NCBI RefSeq assembly: GCF_052857255.1
Contig: NC_135504.1
Location: forward strand, 140,642,121 to 140,706,120
Direction: 5' to 3'
Source: Amblyomma americanum
Lineage: Eukaryota > Arthropoda > Arachnida > Ixodida > Ixodidae
DNA length: 64,000 bases
This document shows, one piece after another, positions 32,583 through 44,899 of this stretch. A program made the position numbers and the translations under genes. Numbering within the stretch: position 1 is the first letter of the stretch; each line of letters opens with the position of its first letter. Under the pieces are notes generated by a model. It made no database searches. It saw nothing but the letters and a program-made list of their open reading frames with translations, and was not told the origin of the DNA.

Positions 32583-34955
32583 GCTGAAGAAACTCCGTGT
32601 AGGAGAAACTCCGTGTGGGAGAAACTTCGCGTGGGAGAAACGGCGCGTTGGAGAAACTCCGCGCTTGAAACACACCGCGCTGGAAAAACTCCGCGATGGA
32701 GAAAGTCCGCGTTGGAGAAGGTCCGCGTTGGAGAAAGTCCCCGTTGGAGAAACTCCGCGATGAAGATAGTCCGCGTTTTTCACCTTGAAGTTATGAACCA
32801 ACAAGCCCAAGCATATACCCTTCTGAGAAAATCCGCGCTGGAGAAACTCTGCGTTGGATAAACTCCGCGCTGGAGAAACTCCGCGAGTGACAAACTCCGC
32901 GATGAAGAAACTCCGCGTTGGTGATGATAGTCCGCGTTGGAGAAAAGTCCGCGTTGGAGAAAAGTCCGCGCTGGAGAAACTCTACGCTGGAGAAACTCCG
33001 CACTGGAGCAACTCCGCGTTGGAGAAACTCCGCGCTGGAGAAACTCCGCGCTGGAGAAACTCCACGATGGTGAAACTCCGTGTTTGAGAAACTCCGCGAT
33101 GGAGAAACTCCGCGCTGAAGAAACTTTGCGACGGAGAAACTCAGCGCTGGAGTAACTCCACGCTGGAGAAACTCCGTGTTGGAGAAACTCGGTGTTGGAG
33201 AAACTCCGCGCTTGAAAAACTCCGCGCTGGAGAAACTCCGCGCTGGAAAAACTCCGCGATGGAGAAACTCCGCGTTGGTGAAAGTCCGCGTTGGTGAAAA
33301 GTCCGCGTTGGAGAAAAGTCTGTTTTGGAGAAAAGTCAGCGCTGGAGAAACTCCACGCTGGAAAACTTCCGCGCTGGAAAACTCCGCGCTGGAGAAACTC
33401 TGCGTTGGAGAAAGTCCCCGTCGGAGAAGGTCCGCGTTGCAGAAAGTCGGCGTTGGAGAAACTCCGTGTTGTAGAAACTCCGCCTTGGAGAAACTTCGCG
33501 TTGAAGAAACGGCGCGTTGAAGATACTCCGCGTTGGAGAAACTCCGCGCTTGAAACACACCGCGCTGGAAAAACTCCGCGTTGGAGAAAGTCCGCGTTGG
33601 AGAAGGTCCGCGTTGGAGAATGTCCGCGTTGGAGAAAGTCCGCGTTGGAGAAACTCCGCGTTGAAGAAAGTCCGCGTTGGAGAAAGTCCGCGCTGGAGAA
33701 ACTCCGCGTTGTATAAACTCCGCGCTGGAGAAACTCCGCGATGGAGAAACTCCGCGACGGACAAACACCGCGATGGAGAAACTCCGTGTTGGAGAAAAGT
33801 CCGCTCTGGAGAAACTCTACGCTGGAGAAACTCCGCACTGGAGAAACTCCGCGCTGGAGAAACTGCGTGCTGCATAAAATCTGCGCTGGAGAAACTCCGG
33901 GCTGGAGAAACTCCGGGCTGGAGAAACTCCGCGCTGGAGAAACTCCGTGCTGGACAAACTCCGCGCTGGAGAAACTCCGTGTTGGAGAAACTCCGCGCTG
34001 GAGAAACTTCGCGTTGGAGAAACTGCGCGTTGGAGAAACTCCGCGTTGGAGAAAGTCCGCGTTGGAGAAAGTCCGCGTTGGAGAAACTCCGCGCTGGAGA
34101 AACTCCGCGTTTGAGAAACTGCGAACTGGAGAAACTCCGCGATGGAGACACTCCGCGCTGGAGAAACTCCGCGCTGGAGAAACTCCGCGCTGGAGAAACT
34201 CCGTGTTGGAGAAGCTCCGTGTTGGGGAAACTTCGCGTTGGAGAAACGGCGCGTTGGAGAAGGTGCGCTTTGGAGAAAGCCCGCGTTGAAGAAACGGCGC
34301 GTTGAAGATACTCCGCGTTGGAGAAACTCCGCGCTTGAAACACACCGCGCTGGAGAAACTCCGCGTTGGAGAAAGTCCGCGTTGGAGAAGGTCCGCGTTG
34401 GAGAAAGTCCGCATTGGAGAAAGTCCGCGTTGGAGAAACTCCGCGTTGAAGAAAGTCCGCGTTGGAGAAAGTCCGCGCTGGAGAAACTCCGCTTTGTATA
34501 AACTCCGCGCTGGAGAAACTCCGCGATGGAGAAACTCCGCGACGGACAAACTCCGCGATGGAGAAACTCCGCGTTGGAGAAAAGTCCGCTCTGGAGAAAC
34601 TCTACGCTGGAGAAACTCCGCACTGGAGAAACTCCGCGCTGGAGAAACTCCGTGCTGCATAAAATCTGCGCTGGAGAAACTCCGGGCTGGAGAAAGCCCG
34701 CGTTGGAGAAGGTCCGCGTTGGAGAAAGTCCGCGTTGGAGAAAGTCCGCGTTGAAGAAAGTCCGCGTTAGAGAAAGTCCGCGCTGGAGAAACTCTGTGTT
34801 GGATAAACTCCGCGCTGGAGAAACTCCGCGATGGAGAAACTCCGCGACGGACAAACTCCGCGATGGAGAAACTCCGCTTTGGTCAAAAGTCCGCGTTGGA
34901 GAAAAGTCCGCGTTGGAGAAAAGTCCGCGTTGGAGAAAAGTCAGCGCTGGAAAAA
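31880..34955. repeat. ~3.1-kb segment duplicated at 35.4-38.5 kb, left copy
   Basis: This segment spans the end of unit B, including the island at 32776, and corresponds to 35398-38460 at an offset of 3,518 bp, falling to 3,502 after about 34,200 (one monomer). It shows more substitutions against its partner than the 2,070-bp pair does. Examples are CGCGAGTGAC here against CGCGACGGAC there, and AAAGTCTGTTTTGG against AAAGTCCGTTTTGG. Confidence 0.75.
32776..32824 (+). repeat. Non-monomer island, copy 2
   Basis: Identical by eye to copy 1 at 16206, with the same flanks (CGCGATGAAGATAGTCC before, CGCGAGTGACAAAC after) and an offset of 16,570 bp. It is the unit-B counterpart of copy 1. The + frame through MNQQAQAYTLLRKS is open here too. 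Confidence 0.9.
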
Positions 34956-35397
34956 CTCCACGCTGGAAAAACTCCGCGCTGTAGAAACTCCGCGATGGAG
35001 AAACTCTACGCTGGAGAAACTCCGCATTGGAGCAACTCCGCGTTGGAGAAACTCCGCGCTGGAGAAACTCCGTGCTGCATAAAATCTGCGCTGGAGAAAC
35101 TCCGGGCTGGAGAAACTCCGCGCTGGAGAAACTCCGTGCTGGACAAACTCCGCGCTGGAGAAACTCCGTGTTGGAGAAACTCCGTGCTGGAGAAACTTCG
35201 CGTTGGAGAAACTGCGCGTTGGAGAAACTGCGCGTTGGAGAAACTCAGCGTTGGAGAAAGTCCGTTTAGGAGAAACTTGGTGTTGGAGAAACTCCGCGCT
35301 GGAGATATTTCGCGTTGGAGAAACTCCGCGTTGAAGAAACTCCGCGTTGGTGAAAGTCTGCGTTGGAGAAAAGTCCGCGTTGGAGAAAAGTCCGCGT

Positions 35398-38300
35398 TGG
35401 AGAAACTCCGCGCTGGAGAAACTCCGTGCTGCATAAAATCTGCGCTGGAGAAACTCCGGGCTGGAGAAACTCCGCGCTGGAGAAACTCCGTGCTGGACAA
35501 ACTCCGCGCTGGAGAAACTCCGTGTTGGAGAAACTCCGTGCTGGAGAAACTTCGCGCTGGAGAAACTCCGCGACGGAGAAACTCAGCGCTGGAGTAACTC
35601 CACGCTGGAGAAACTCCGTGTTGGAGAAACACGGTGTTGGAGAAACTCCGCGCTGGAGATATTTCGCGTTGGAGAAACTCCGCGTTGAAGAAACTCCGCG
35701 TTGGTGAAAGTCTGCGTTGGAGAAAAGTCCGCGTTGGAGAAAAGTCCGCTTTGGAGAAAAGTCAGCGCTGGAGAATCCACGCTGGAAAAACTCCGCGCTG
35801 GAGAAGCTCCGCGCTGGAGAAACTCCGCGCTGGAGAAACTCCGAGTTGGAGAAACTCTGCACTGGAGAAGCTCTGCGTTTGAGAAACTCCGCACTGGAGA
35901 AACTCCGTGTTTGAGAAACTCCGTGATGGAAAAACTCCGCGCTGGAGAAACTCCGAGTTGGAGAAACTCCGCACAGGAGAAGCTCCGCGTTTGAGAAGCT
36001 CCGCACTGGAGAAACTCCGTGTTTGAGAAACTCCGCGCTGGAGAAACTCCGGGCTGGAGAAACTCCGCAATGGAGACAATCCGCGCTGGAGAAACTCCGC
36101 GCTGAAGAAACTCCGTGTAGGAGAAACTCCGTGTGGGAGAAACTTCGCGTTGGAGAAACGGCGCGTTGGAGAAACTCCGCGCTTGAAACACACCGCGCTG
36201 GAAAAACTTCGCGATGGAGAAAGTCCCCGTTGGAGAAGGTCCGCGTTGGAGAAAGTCCGCGTTGGAGAAACTCCGCGATGAAGATAGTCCGCGTTTTTCA
36301 CCTTGAAGTTATGAACCAACAAGCCCAAGCATATACCCTTCTGAGAAAATCCGCGCTGGAGAAACTCCGCGTTGGATAAACTCCGCGCTGGAGAAACTCC
36401 GCGACGGACAAACTCCGCGATGAAGAAACTCCGCGTTGGTGATGATAGTCCGCGTTGGAGAAAAGTCCGCGTTGGAGAAAAGTCCGCGCTGGAGAAACTC
36501 TACGCTGGAGAAACTCCGCACTGGAGCAACTCCGCGTTGGAGAAACTCCGCGCTGGAGAAACTCCGCGCTGCAGAAACTCCACGATGGTGAAACTCCGTG
36601 TTTGAGAAACTCCGCGATGGAGAAACTCCGCGCTGAAGAAACTCCGCGACGGAGAAACTCAGCGCTGGAGTAACTCCACGCTGGAGAAACTCCGTGTTGG
36701 AGAAACTCGGTGTTGGAGAAACTCCGCGCTTGAAAAACTCCGCGCTGGAGAAACTCCGCGCTGGAAAAACTCCGCGATGGAGAAACTCCGCGTTGGTGAA
36801 AGTCCGCGTTGGTGAAAAGTCCGCGTTGGAGAAAAGTCCGTTTTGGAGAAAAGTCAGCGCTGGAGAAACTCCACGCTGGAAAACCTCCGCGCTGGAAAAC
36901 TCCGCGCTGGAGAAACTCTGCGTTGGAGAAAGTCCCCGTCGGAGAAGGTCCGCGTTGCAGAAAGTCCGCGTTGGAGAAACTCCGTGTTGTAGAAACTCCG
37001 CCTTGGAGAAACTTCGCGTTGAAGAAACGGCGCGTTGAAGATACTCCGCGTTGGAGAAACTCCGCGCTTGAAACACACCGCGCTGGAAAAACTCCGCGTT
37101 GGAGAAAGTCCGCGTTGGAGAAGGTCCGCGTTGGAGAAAGTCCGCGTTGGAGAAAGTCCGCGTTGGAGAAACTCCGCGTTGAAGAAAGTCCGCGTTGGAG
37201 AAAGTCCGTGCTGGAGAAACTCCGCGTTGTATAAACTCCGCGCTGGAGAAACTCCGCGATGGAGAAACTCCGCGACGGACAAACACCGCGATGGAGAAAC
37301 TCCGTGTTGGAGAAAAGTCCGCTCTGGAGAAACTCTACGCTGGAGAAACTCCGCACTGGAGAAACTCCGCGCTGGAGAAACTGCGTGCTGCATAAAATCT
37401 GCGCTGGAGAAACTCCGGGCTGGAGAAACTCCGGGCTGGAGAAACTCCGCGCTGGAGAAACTCCGTGCTGGACAAACTCCGCGCTGGAGAAACTCCGTGT
37501 TGGAGAAACTCCGCGCTGGAGAAACTTCGCGTTGGAGAAACTGCGCGTTGGAGAAACTCCGCGTTGGAGAAAGTCCGCGTTGGAGAAAGTCCGCGTTGGA
37601 GAAACTCCGCGCTGGAGAAACTCCGCGTTTGAGAAACTGCGAACTGGAGAAACTCCGCGATGGAGACACTCCGCGCTGGAGAAACTCCGCGCTGGAGAAA
37701 CTCCGTGTTGGAGAAGCTCCGTGTTGGGGAAACTTCGCGTTGGAGAAACGGCGCGTTGGAGAAGGTGCGCTTTGGAGAAAGCCCGCGTTGAAGAAACGGC
37801 GCGTTGAAGATACTCCGCGTTGGAGAAACTCCGCGCTTGAAACACACCGCGCTGGAGAAACTCCGCGTTGGAGAAAGTCCGCGTTGGAGAAGGTCCGCGT
37901 TGGAGAAAGTCCGCATTGGAGAAAGTCCGCGTTGGAGAAACTCCGCGTTGAAGAAAGTCCGCGTTGGAGAAAGACCGCGCTGGAGAAACTCCGCGTTGTA
38001 TAAACTCCGCGCTGGAGAAACTCCGCGATGGAGAAACTCCGCGACGGACAAACTCCGCGATGGAGAAACTCCGCGTTGGAGAAAAGTCCGCTCTGGAGAA
38101 ACTCTACGCTGGAGAAACTCCGCACTGGAGAAACTCCGCGCTGGAGAAACTCCGTGCTGCATAAAATCTGCGCTGGAGAAACTCCGGGCTGGAGAAAGCC
38201 CGCGTTGGTGAAGGTCCGCGTTGGAGAAAGTCCGCGTTGGAGAAAGTCCGCGTTGAAGAAAGTCCGCGTTAGAGAAAGTCCGCGCTGGAGAAACTCTGCG

Positions 38301-38460
38301 TTGGATAAACTCCGCGCTGGAGAAACTCCGCGATGGAGAAACTCCGCGACGGACAAACTCCGCGATGGAGAAACTCCGCTTTGGTCAAAAGTCCGCGTTG
38401 GAGAAAAGTCCGCGTTGGAGAAAAGTCCGCGTTGGAGAAAAGTCAGCGCTGGAGAAACTC
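35398..38460. repeat. ~3.1-kb duplicated segment, right copy
   Basis: Right-hand partner of 31880-34955 (offset 3,518 to 3,502 bp). It carries the island at 36294. Near 36,233 it has AAAGTCCCCGTTGG one monomer earlier than the partner, a small rearrangement of neighbouring variants. Confidence 0.75.
36294..36342 (+). repeat. Non-monomer island, copy 3
   Basis: Same 49-bp core as copies 1 and 2. The left flank is CGCGATGAAGATAGTCC, as in copies 1 and 2, but the right flank has CTCCGCGTTGGATAAAC and CGCGACGGACAAAC, as in copies 5 and 7, so it is intermediate between two flank classes. The + frame through MNQQAQAYTLLRKS is open. Confidence 0.9.
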
Positions 38461-39754
38461 CACGCTGGAAAAACTCCGCGCTGGAGAAACTCCGCGCTGG
38501 AGAAGCTCTGCGCTGGAGAAACTCCGCGCTGGAAAATCTCCGCGATGGAGAAACTCCGCGTTGGTGAAAGTCCGCGTTGGAGAAAAGTCCGCGTTGGAGA
38601 AAAGTCCGCTTTGGAGAAAAGTCAGCGCTGGAGAAACTCCACGCTGGAAAAACTCCGCGCTGGAGAAGCTCCGCGCTGGAGAAGCTCTGCGCTGGAGAAA
38701 CTCCGAGTTGGAGAAACTGCACTGGAGAAGCTCAGCGTTTGAGAAACTCCGCACTGGAGAAAGTCCGTGTTAGAGAAACTCCGCGATGGAGCAACTCCGC
38801 GCTGGAGAAACTCCGAGTTGGAGAAACTCCGCACTAGAGAAGCTGCGCGTTTGAGAAACTCCGCACTGGAGAAACTCCGCGTTTGAGAAACTCCGCGCTG
38901 GAGAAATTCCGGGCTGGAGAAACTCCGTGCTGGAGAAACTCCGTGCTGGAGAAACTCCGCGCTGGACAAACTCCGCGCTGGAGCAACTCCGTGTTGGAGA
39001 AACTCCGTGTTGGAGAAACTCTACGCTGGAGAAACTTCGCGTTGGAGAAACTGAGCTTTGGAGAAACTCCGCGTTGGAAAAAGTCCGCGATGGAGAAACT
39101 CCGCGCTGGAGAAACTCCGCGTTTGAGAAACTCCGAGCTGGAGAAACTCCGCGATGGAGACACTCCGCGCTGGAGAAACTCCACCTTGGAGAAACTTCGC
39201 TTGGAAGAAACGGCGCGTTGGAGAAACTCCGCGTTAGAGAAACTCCGCGCTTGAAACACACCGCGCTGGAGAAATTCTGCGTTGGAGAAAGTCCGCGTTG
39301 GAGAAACTCCGTGTTGTAGAAACTCCGCCTTGGAGAAACTTCGCGTTGAAGAAACGGCGCGTTGGAGATACTCCGCGTTGGAGAAACTCCGCGCTTGAAA
39401 CACACCACGCTGGAGAAACTCCGCGTTGGAGAAAGTCCGCGTTGGAGAAGGTCCGCGTTGGAGAAAGTCCGCGTTGGAGAAACTCCGCGTTGAAGAAAGT
39501 CCGCGTTGGAGAAAGTCCGCGATGGAGAAACTCCGCGTTGTATAAACTCCGCGCTGTAGAAACTCCGCGCTGTAGAAACTCCGCGATGGAGAAACTCCGC
39601 GACGGACAAACTCCGCGATGGAGAAACTCCGTGTTGGAGAAAAGTCCGCTCTGGAGAAACTCTACGCTGGAGAAACTCCGCACTGGAGAAACTCCGCGCT
39701 GGAGAAACTCCGTGCTGCATAAAATCTGCGCTGGAGAAACTCCGGGCTGGAGAA

Positions 39755-42700
39755 ACTCCGCGCTGTAGAAACTCCGTGCTGGACAAACTCCGCGCGGAGA
39801 AACTCCGTGTTGGAGGAACTCCGCGCTGGAGAAACTCCGTGCTGCATAAAATCTGCGCTGGAGAAACTCCGGGCTGGAGAAACTCCGCGCTGGAGAAACT
39901 CCGTGCTGGACAAACTCCGCGCTGGAGAAACTCCGTGTTGGAGAAACTCCGCGCTGGAGAAACTTCGCGTTGGAGAAACTGCGCGTTGAAGAAACTGCGC
40001 GTTGGAGAAACTCCGCGTTGGAGAAAGTCCGCGTTGGAGAAAGTCCGCGTTGGAGAATCTCCGCGCTGGAGAAACTCCGCGTTTGAGAAACTGCGAACTG
40101 GACAAACTCCGCGATGGAGACACTCCGCGCTGGAGAAACTCCGCGCTGGAGAAACTCCGTGTAGGAGAAACTCCGTGTGGGAGAAACTTCGCGTTGGAGA
40201 AACGGCGCGTTGGAGAAACTCCGCGCTTGAAACACACCGCGCTGGAAAAACTCCGCGATGGAGAAAGTCCGCGTTGGAGAATGTCCGCGTTGGAGAAAGT
40301 CCGCGTTGGAGAAACTCCGCGTTGAAGACAGTCCGCGTTTTTCACCTTGAAAATATGAACCAACAAGCCCAAGCATATACCCTTCTGAGAAAATCCGCGC
40401 TGGAGAAACTCCGCGTTGGATAAACTCCGCGCTGGCGAAACTCCGCGACGGACAAACTCCGCGATGAAGAAACTCCGCGTTGGTGATGATAGTCCGCGTT
40501 GGAGAAAAGTCCGCGTTGGAGAAAAGTCCGCGCTGGAGAAACTCTACGCTGGAGAAACTCCGCACTGGAGCAACTCCGCGTTGGAGAAACTCCGCGCTGG
40601 AGAAACTCCGCGCTGGAGAAACTCCGCGCTGGAGAAACTCCGCGATGGTGAAACTCCGTGTTTGCGAAACTCCGCGATGGAGAAACTCCGCGCTGAAGAA
40701 ACTCCGCGACGGAGAAACTCAGCGCTGGAGTAACTCCACGCTGGAGAAACTCCGTGTTGGAGAAACTCGGTGTTGGAGAAACTGCGCGCTGGAGATATTT
40801 CTCGTTGGAGAAACTCCGCGTTGAAGAATCTCCGCGCTTGAAAAACTCCGCGCTGGAGAAACTCCGCGCTGGAAAAACTCCGCGATGGAGAAACTCCGCG
40901 TTGGTGAAAGTCCGCGTTGGCGAAAAGTCCGCTTTGGAGAAAAGTCCGTTTTGGAGAAAAGTCAGCGCTGGAGAAACTCCACGCTGGAAAACCTCCGCGC
41001 TGGAAAAGTCCGCGCTGGAGAAACTCTGCGTTGGAGAAAGTCCCCGTCGGAGAAGGTCCGCGTTGCAGAAAGTCCGCGTTGGAGAAACTCCGTGTTGTAG
41101 AAACTCCGCCTTGGAGAAACTTCGCGTTGAAGGAACGGCGCGTTGAAGATATTCCGCGTTGGAGAAACTCCGCGCTTGAAACACACCGCGCTGGAGAAAC
41201 TCCGCGTTGGAGAAAGTCCGCGTTGGAGAAAAGTCCGCTCTGGAGAAACTCTACGCTGGAGAAACTCCGCACTGGAGAAACTCCGCGCTGGAGAAACTCC
41301 GTGCTGCATAAAATCTGCGCTGGAGAAACTCCGTGCTGGACAAACTCCGCGCGGAGAAACTCCGTGTTGGAGGAACTCCGCGCTGGAGAAACTCCGTGCT
41401 GCATAAAATCTGCGCTGGAGAAACTCCGGGCTGGAGAAACTCCGCGCTGGAGAAACTTCGTGCTGGACAAACTCCGCGCTGGAGAAACTCCGTGTTGGAG
41501 AAACTCCGCGCTGGAGAAACTTCGCGTTGGAGAAACTGCGCGTTGGAGAAACTGCGCGTTGGAGAAACTCCGCGTTGGAGAAAGTCCGCGTTGGAGAGAG
41601 TCCGCGATGGAGAAACTCCGCGCTGGAGAAACTCCGCGTTTGAGAAACTGCGAACTGGAGAAACTCCGCGATTGAGACACTCCGCGCTGGAGAAACTCCG
41701 TGTTGGTGAAGCTCTGTGTTGGGGAAAGTCCGCCCTGGAGAAACTCCGCGTTGGATAAACTCCGCGCTGGAGAAACTCCGCGATGGATAAACTCCGCGAC
41801 GGACAAACTCCGCGATGGAGAAACTCCGCGTTGGTGATGAAAGTCCGCGTTGGAGAAAAGTCCGCGCTGGAGAAACTCCGGGCTGGAGAAACTCCGCGCT
41901 GGAGAAACTCCGTGCTGGACAAACTCCGCGCTGGAGAAACTCTGTTTTGGAGAAACTCCGCGCTGGAGAAACTCCGCGTTGGAGAAACTCCGCCTTGGAG
42001 AAACTTCGCGTTGAAGAAACGGCGCGTTGAAGATACTCCGCGTTGGAGAAACTCTGCGCTTGAAACACACCGCGCTGGAGAAACACCGCGTTGGAGAAAG
42101 TCCGTGTTGGAGAAGGTCCGCGTTGGAGAAAGTCCGCGTTGGAGAAAGTCCGCGTTGGAGAAACTCCGCGTTGAAGAAAGTCCGCGTTGGAGAAACTCCG
42201 CGACGGAGAAACTCAGCGCTGGAGTAACTCCACGCTGGAGAAACTCCGTGTTGGAGAAACTTCGCGTTGGAGAAACTGCGCGTTGGAGAAACTGCGCGTT
42301 GGAGAAAGTCCGTGTTGGAGAAACTCGGTGTTGGAGAAACTCCGCGCTGGAGATATTTCGCGTTGGAGAAACTCCGCGTTGAAGAAACTCCGCGTTGGTG
42401 AAAGTCTGCGTTGGAGAAAAGTCCGCGTTGGAGAAAAGTCCGCGTTGGAGAAACTCCGCGCTGGAGAAACTCCGTGCTGCATAAAATCTGCGCTGGAGAA
42501 ACTCCGGGCTGGAGAAACTCCGCGCTGGAGAAACTCCGTGCTGGACAAACTCCGCGCTGGAGAAACTCTGTGTTGGAGAAACTCCGTGTTGGAGAAACTC
42601 GGTGTTGGAGAAACTCCGCGCTGGAGATATTTCGCGTTGGAGAAACTCCGCGTTGAAGAAACTCCGCGTTGGTGAAAGTCTGCGTTGGAGAAAAGTCCGC

Positions 42701-42917
42701 GTTGGAGAAAAGTCCGCTTTGGAGAAAAGTCAGCGCTGGAGAATCCACGCTGGAAAAACTCCGCGCTGGAGAAGCTCCGCGCTGGAGAAACTCCGCGCTG
42801 GAGAAACTCCGAGTTGGAGAAACTCTGCACTGGAGAAGCTCTGCGTTTGAGAATCTCCGCACTGGAGAAACTCCGTGTTTGAGAAACTCCGTGATGGAAA
42901 AACTCCGCGCTGGAGAA
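39755..42917. repeat. ~3.2-kb duplicated segment, left copy
   Basis: Corresponds to 44268-47670. The offset is 4,513 bp up to about 41,225, then 4,737 and 4,753, because this copy lacks 14 monomers (224 bp) near 41,225 and a further monomer later. Shared rare variants include GAAGGAACGGCGCG, GGCGAAAAGTCCGC, GGAGAGAGTCCGCG and GTTGGTGATGAAAGTCC. It contains the island at 40338. Confidence 0.8.
40338..40386 (+). repeat. Non-monomer island, copy 4 (variant)
   Basis: The only island with an altered core: CTTGAAAATATGAACC replaces CTTGAAGTTATGAACC. In the open + frame this changes one residue (LEVMNQQ becomes LENMNQQ) without a stop, and on the - strand it alters a phenylalanine-containing stretch. 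The left flank is also unique (GAAGACAGTCC instead of GAAGATAGTCC). The right flank GCTGGCGAAAC is shared with copy 6. Confidence 0.9.
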
Positions 42918-43149
42918 ACTCCGAGTTGGAGAAACTCCGCACTGGAGAAGCTCCGCGTTTGAGAAACTCCGCACTGGAGAAACTCCGCGTTTGAGAAACT
43001 CCGCGCTGGAGAAACTCCGGGCTGGAGAAACTCCGCAATGGAGACAATCCGCGCTGGAGAAACTCCGCGCTGAAGAAACTCCGTGTAGGAGAAACTCCGT
43101 GTGGGAGAAACTTCGCGTTGGAGAAACTCCGCGTTGAAGATAGTCCGCG

Positions 43150-43198
43150 TTTTTCACCTTGAAGTTATGAACCAACAAGCCCAAGCATATACCCTTCT
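43150..43198 (+). repeat. Non-monomer island, copy 5
   Basis: Standard 49-bp core. The left flank is CGCGTTGAAGATAGTCC and the right flank is CTCCGCGTTGGATAAAC with CGCGACGGACAAAC. As in all copies, GTTGGTGATGATAGTCC follows about 100 bp downstream and then two 17-bp monomers, so the conserved unit is larger than the island itself. Confidence 0.9.
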
Positions 43199-44850
43199 GA
43201 GAAAATCCGCGCTGGAGAAACTCCGCGTTGGATAAACTCCGCGCTGGAGAAACTCCGCGACGGACAAACTCCGCGATGAAGAAACTCCGCGTTGGTGATG
43301 ATAGTCCGCGTTGGAGAAAAGTCCGCGTTGGAGAAAAGTCCGCGCTGGAGAAACTCTACGCTGGAGAAACTCCGCACTGAAGCAACTCCGCGTTGGAGAA
43401 ACTCCGCGCTGGAGAAACTCCGCGCTGGAGAAACTCCACGATGGTGAAACTCCGTGTTTGAGAAACTCCGCGATGGAGAAACTCCGCGCTGAAGAAACTC
43501 CGCGACGGAGAAACTCAGCGCTGGAGTAACTCCACGCTGGAGAAACTCCGTGTTGGAGAAACTCGGTGTTGGAGAAACTCCGCGCATGAAAAACTCCGCG
43601 CTGGAGAAACTCCGCGCTGGAAAAACTCCGCGATGGAGAAACTCCGCGTTGGTGAAAGTCCGCGTTGGTGAAAAGTCCGCGTTCGAGAAAAGTCCGTTTT
43701 GGAGAAAAGTCAGCGCTGGAGAAACTCCACGCTGGAAAACCTCCGCGCTGGAAAACTCCGCGCTGGAGAAACTCTGCGTTGGAGAAAGTCCCCGTCGGAG
43801 AAGGTCCGCATTGCAGAAAGTCCGCGTTGGAGAAACTCCGTGTTGTAGAAACTCCGCCTTGGAGAAACTTCGCGTTGAAGAAACGGCGCGTTGAAGATAC
43901 TCCGCGTTGGAGAAACTCCGCGCTTGAAACACACCGCGCTGGAAAAACTCCGCGTTGGAGAAAGTCCGCGTTGGAGAAGGTCCGCGTTGGAGAAAGTCCG
44001 CGTTGGAGAAAGTCCGCGTTGGAGAAACTCCGCGTTGAAGAAAGTCCGCGCTGGAGAAAGTCCGCGCTGGAGAAACTCCGCGTTGTATAAACTCCGCGCT
44101 GTAGAAACTCCGCGATGGAGAAACTCCGCGACGGACAAACTCCGCGATGGAGAAACTCCGTGTTGGAGAAAAGTCCGCTCTGGAGAAACTCTACGCTGGA
44201 GAAACTCCGCATTGGAGAAACTCCGCGCTGGAGAAACTCCGTGCTGCATAAAATCTGCGCTGGAGAAACTCCGCGCTGTAGAAACTCCGTGCTGGACAAA
44301 CTCCGCGCGGAGAAACTCCGTGTTGGAGGAACTCCGCGCTGGAGAAACTCCGTGCTGCATAAAATCTGCGCTGGAGAAACTCCGGGCTGGAGAAACTCCG
44401 CGCTGGAGAAACTCCGTGCTGGACAAACTCCGCGCTGGAGAAACTCCGTGTTAGAGAAACTCCGCGCTGGAGAAACTTCGCGTTGGAGAAACTGCGCGTT
44501 GAAGAAACTGCGCGTTGGAGAAACTCCGCGTTGGAGAAAGTCCGCGTTGGAGAAAGTCCGCGTTGGAGAATCTCCGCGCTGGAGAAACTCCGCGTTTGAG
44601 AAACTGCGAACTGGACAAACTCCGCGATGGAGACACTCCGCGCTGGAGAAACTCCGCGCTGGAGAAACTCCGTGTAGGAGAAACTCCGTGTGGGAGAAAC
44701 TTCGCGTTGGAGAAACGGCGCGTTGGAGAAACTCCGCGCTTGAAACACACCGCGCTGGAAAAACTCCGCGATGGAGAAAGTCCGCGTTGGAGAATGTCCG
44801 CGTTGGAGAAAGTCCGCGTTGGAGAAACTCCGCGTTGAAGATAGTCCGCG

Positions 44851-44899
44851 TTTTTCACCTTGAAGTTATGAACCAACAAGCCCAAGCATATACCCTTCT
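44851..44899 (+). repeat. Non-monomer island, copy 6
   Basis: Standard core and left flank (CGCGTTGAAGATAGTCC). The right flank GCTGGCGAAAC is shared with copy 4, as expected for its duplication partner (offset 4,513 bp). It lacks the two core changes of copy 4, so those arose after this duplication or were corrected here. Confidence 0.9.

Larger units (their letters stand above)
18317..34920. repeat. Tandem duplication unit B (~16.6 kb)
   Basis: This is the direct tandem copy of unit A. Its left boundary is a clean junction near 18,317. To the left the sequence follows the end of unit A (TTTGGTCAAAAGTCC and GAAAAGTCC monomers); to the right it follows the sequence at about 1,430. Its right boundary is where agreement with A ends, near 34,920. 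Internal differences from A are a 32-bp loss near 19,980, a net 112-bp loss near 27,260 (seven monomers), a 2,070-bp extra copy at 30,513-32,582, and a two-monomer gain near 33,604. It carries one island, at 32776. Confidence 0.85.
34921..39754. repeat. Mosaic array segment with one island
   Basis: To the right of unit B the array continues without a gene. From 34,921 to about 35,397 it mixes monomer types also seen near 14.9-15.6 kb, including CTGCATAAAATC and GGAGATATTTCGCG monomers. From 35,398 to 38,460 it copies the end of unit B. From about 38,461 to 39,754 it resembles 11.3-12.4 kb and 61.1-62.0 kb, with the markers AAACTGCACTGG near 38,715, GTTAGAGAAAC near 38,769 and AACTGAGCTTTGG near 39,051. 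The only non-monomer DNA is the island at 36294. Confidence 0.8.
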
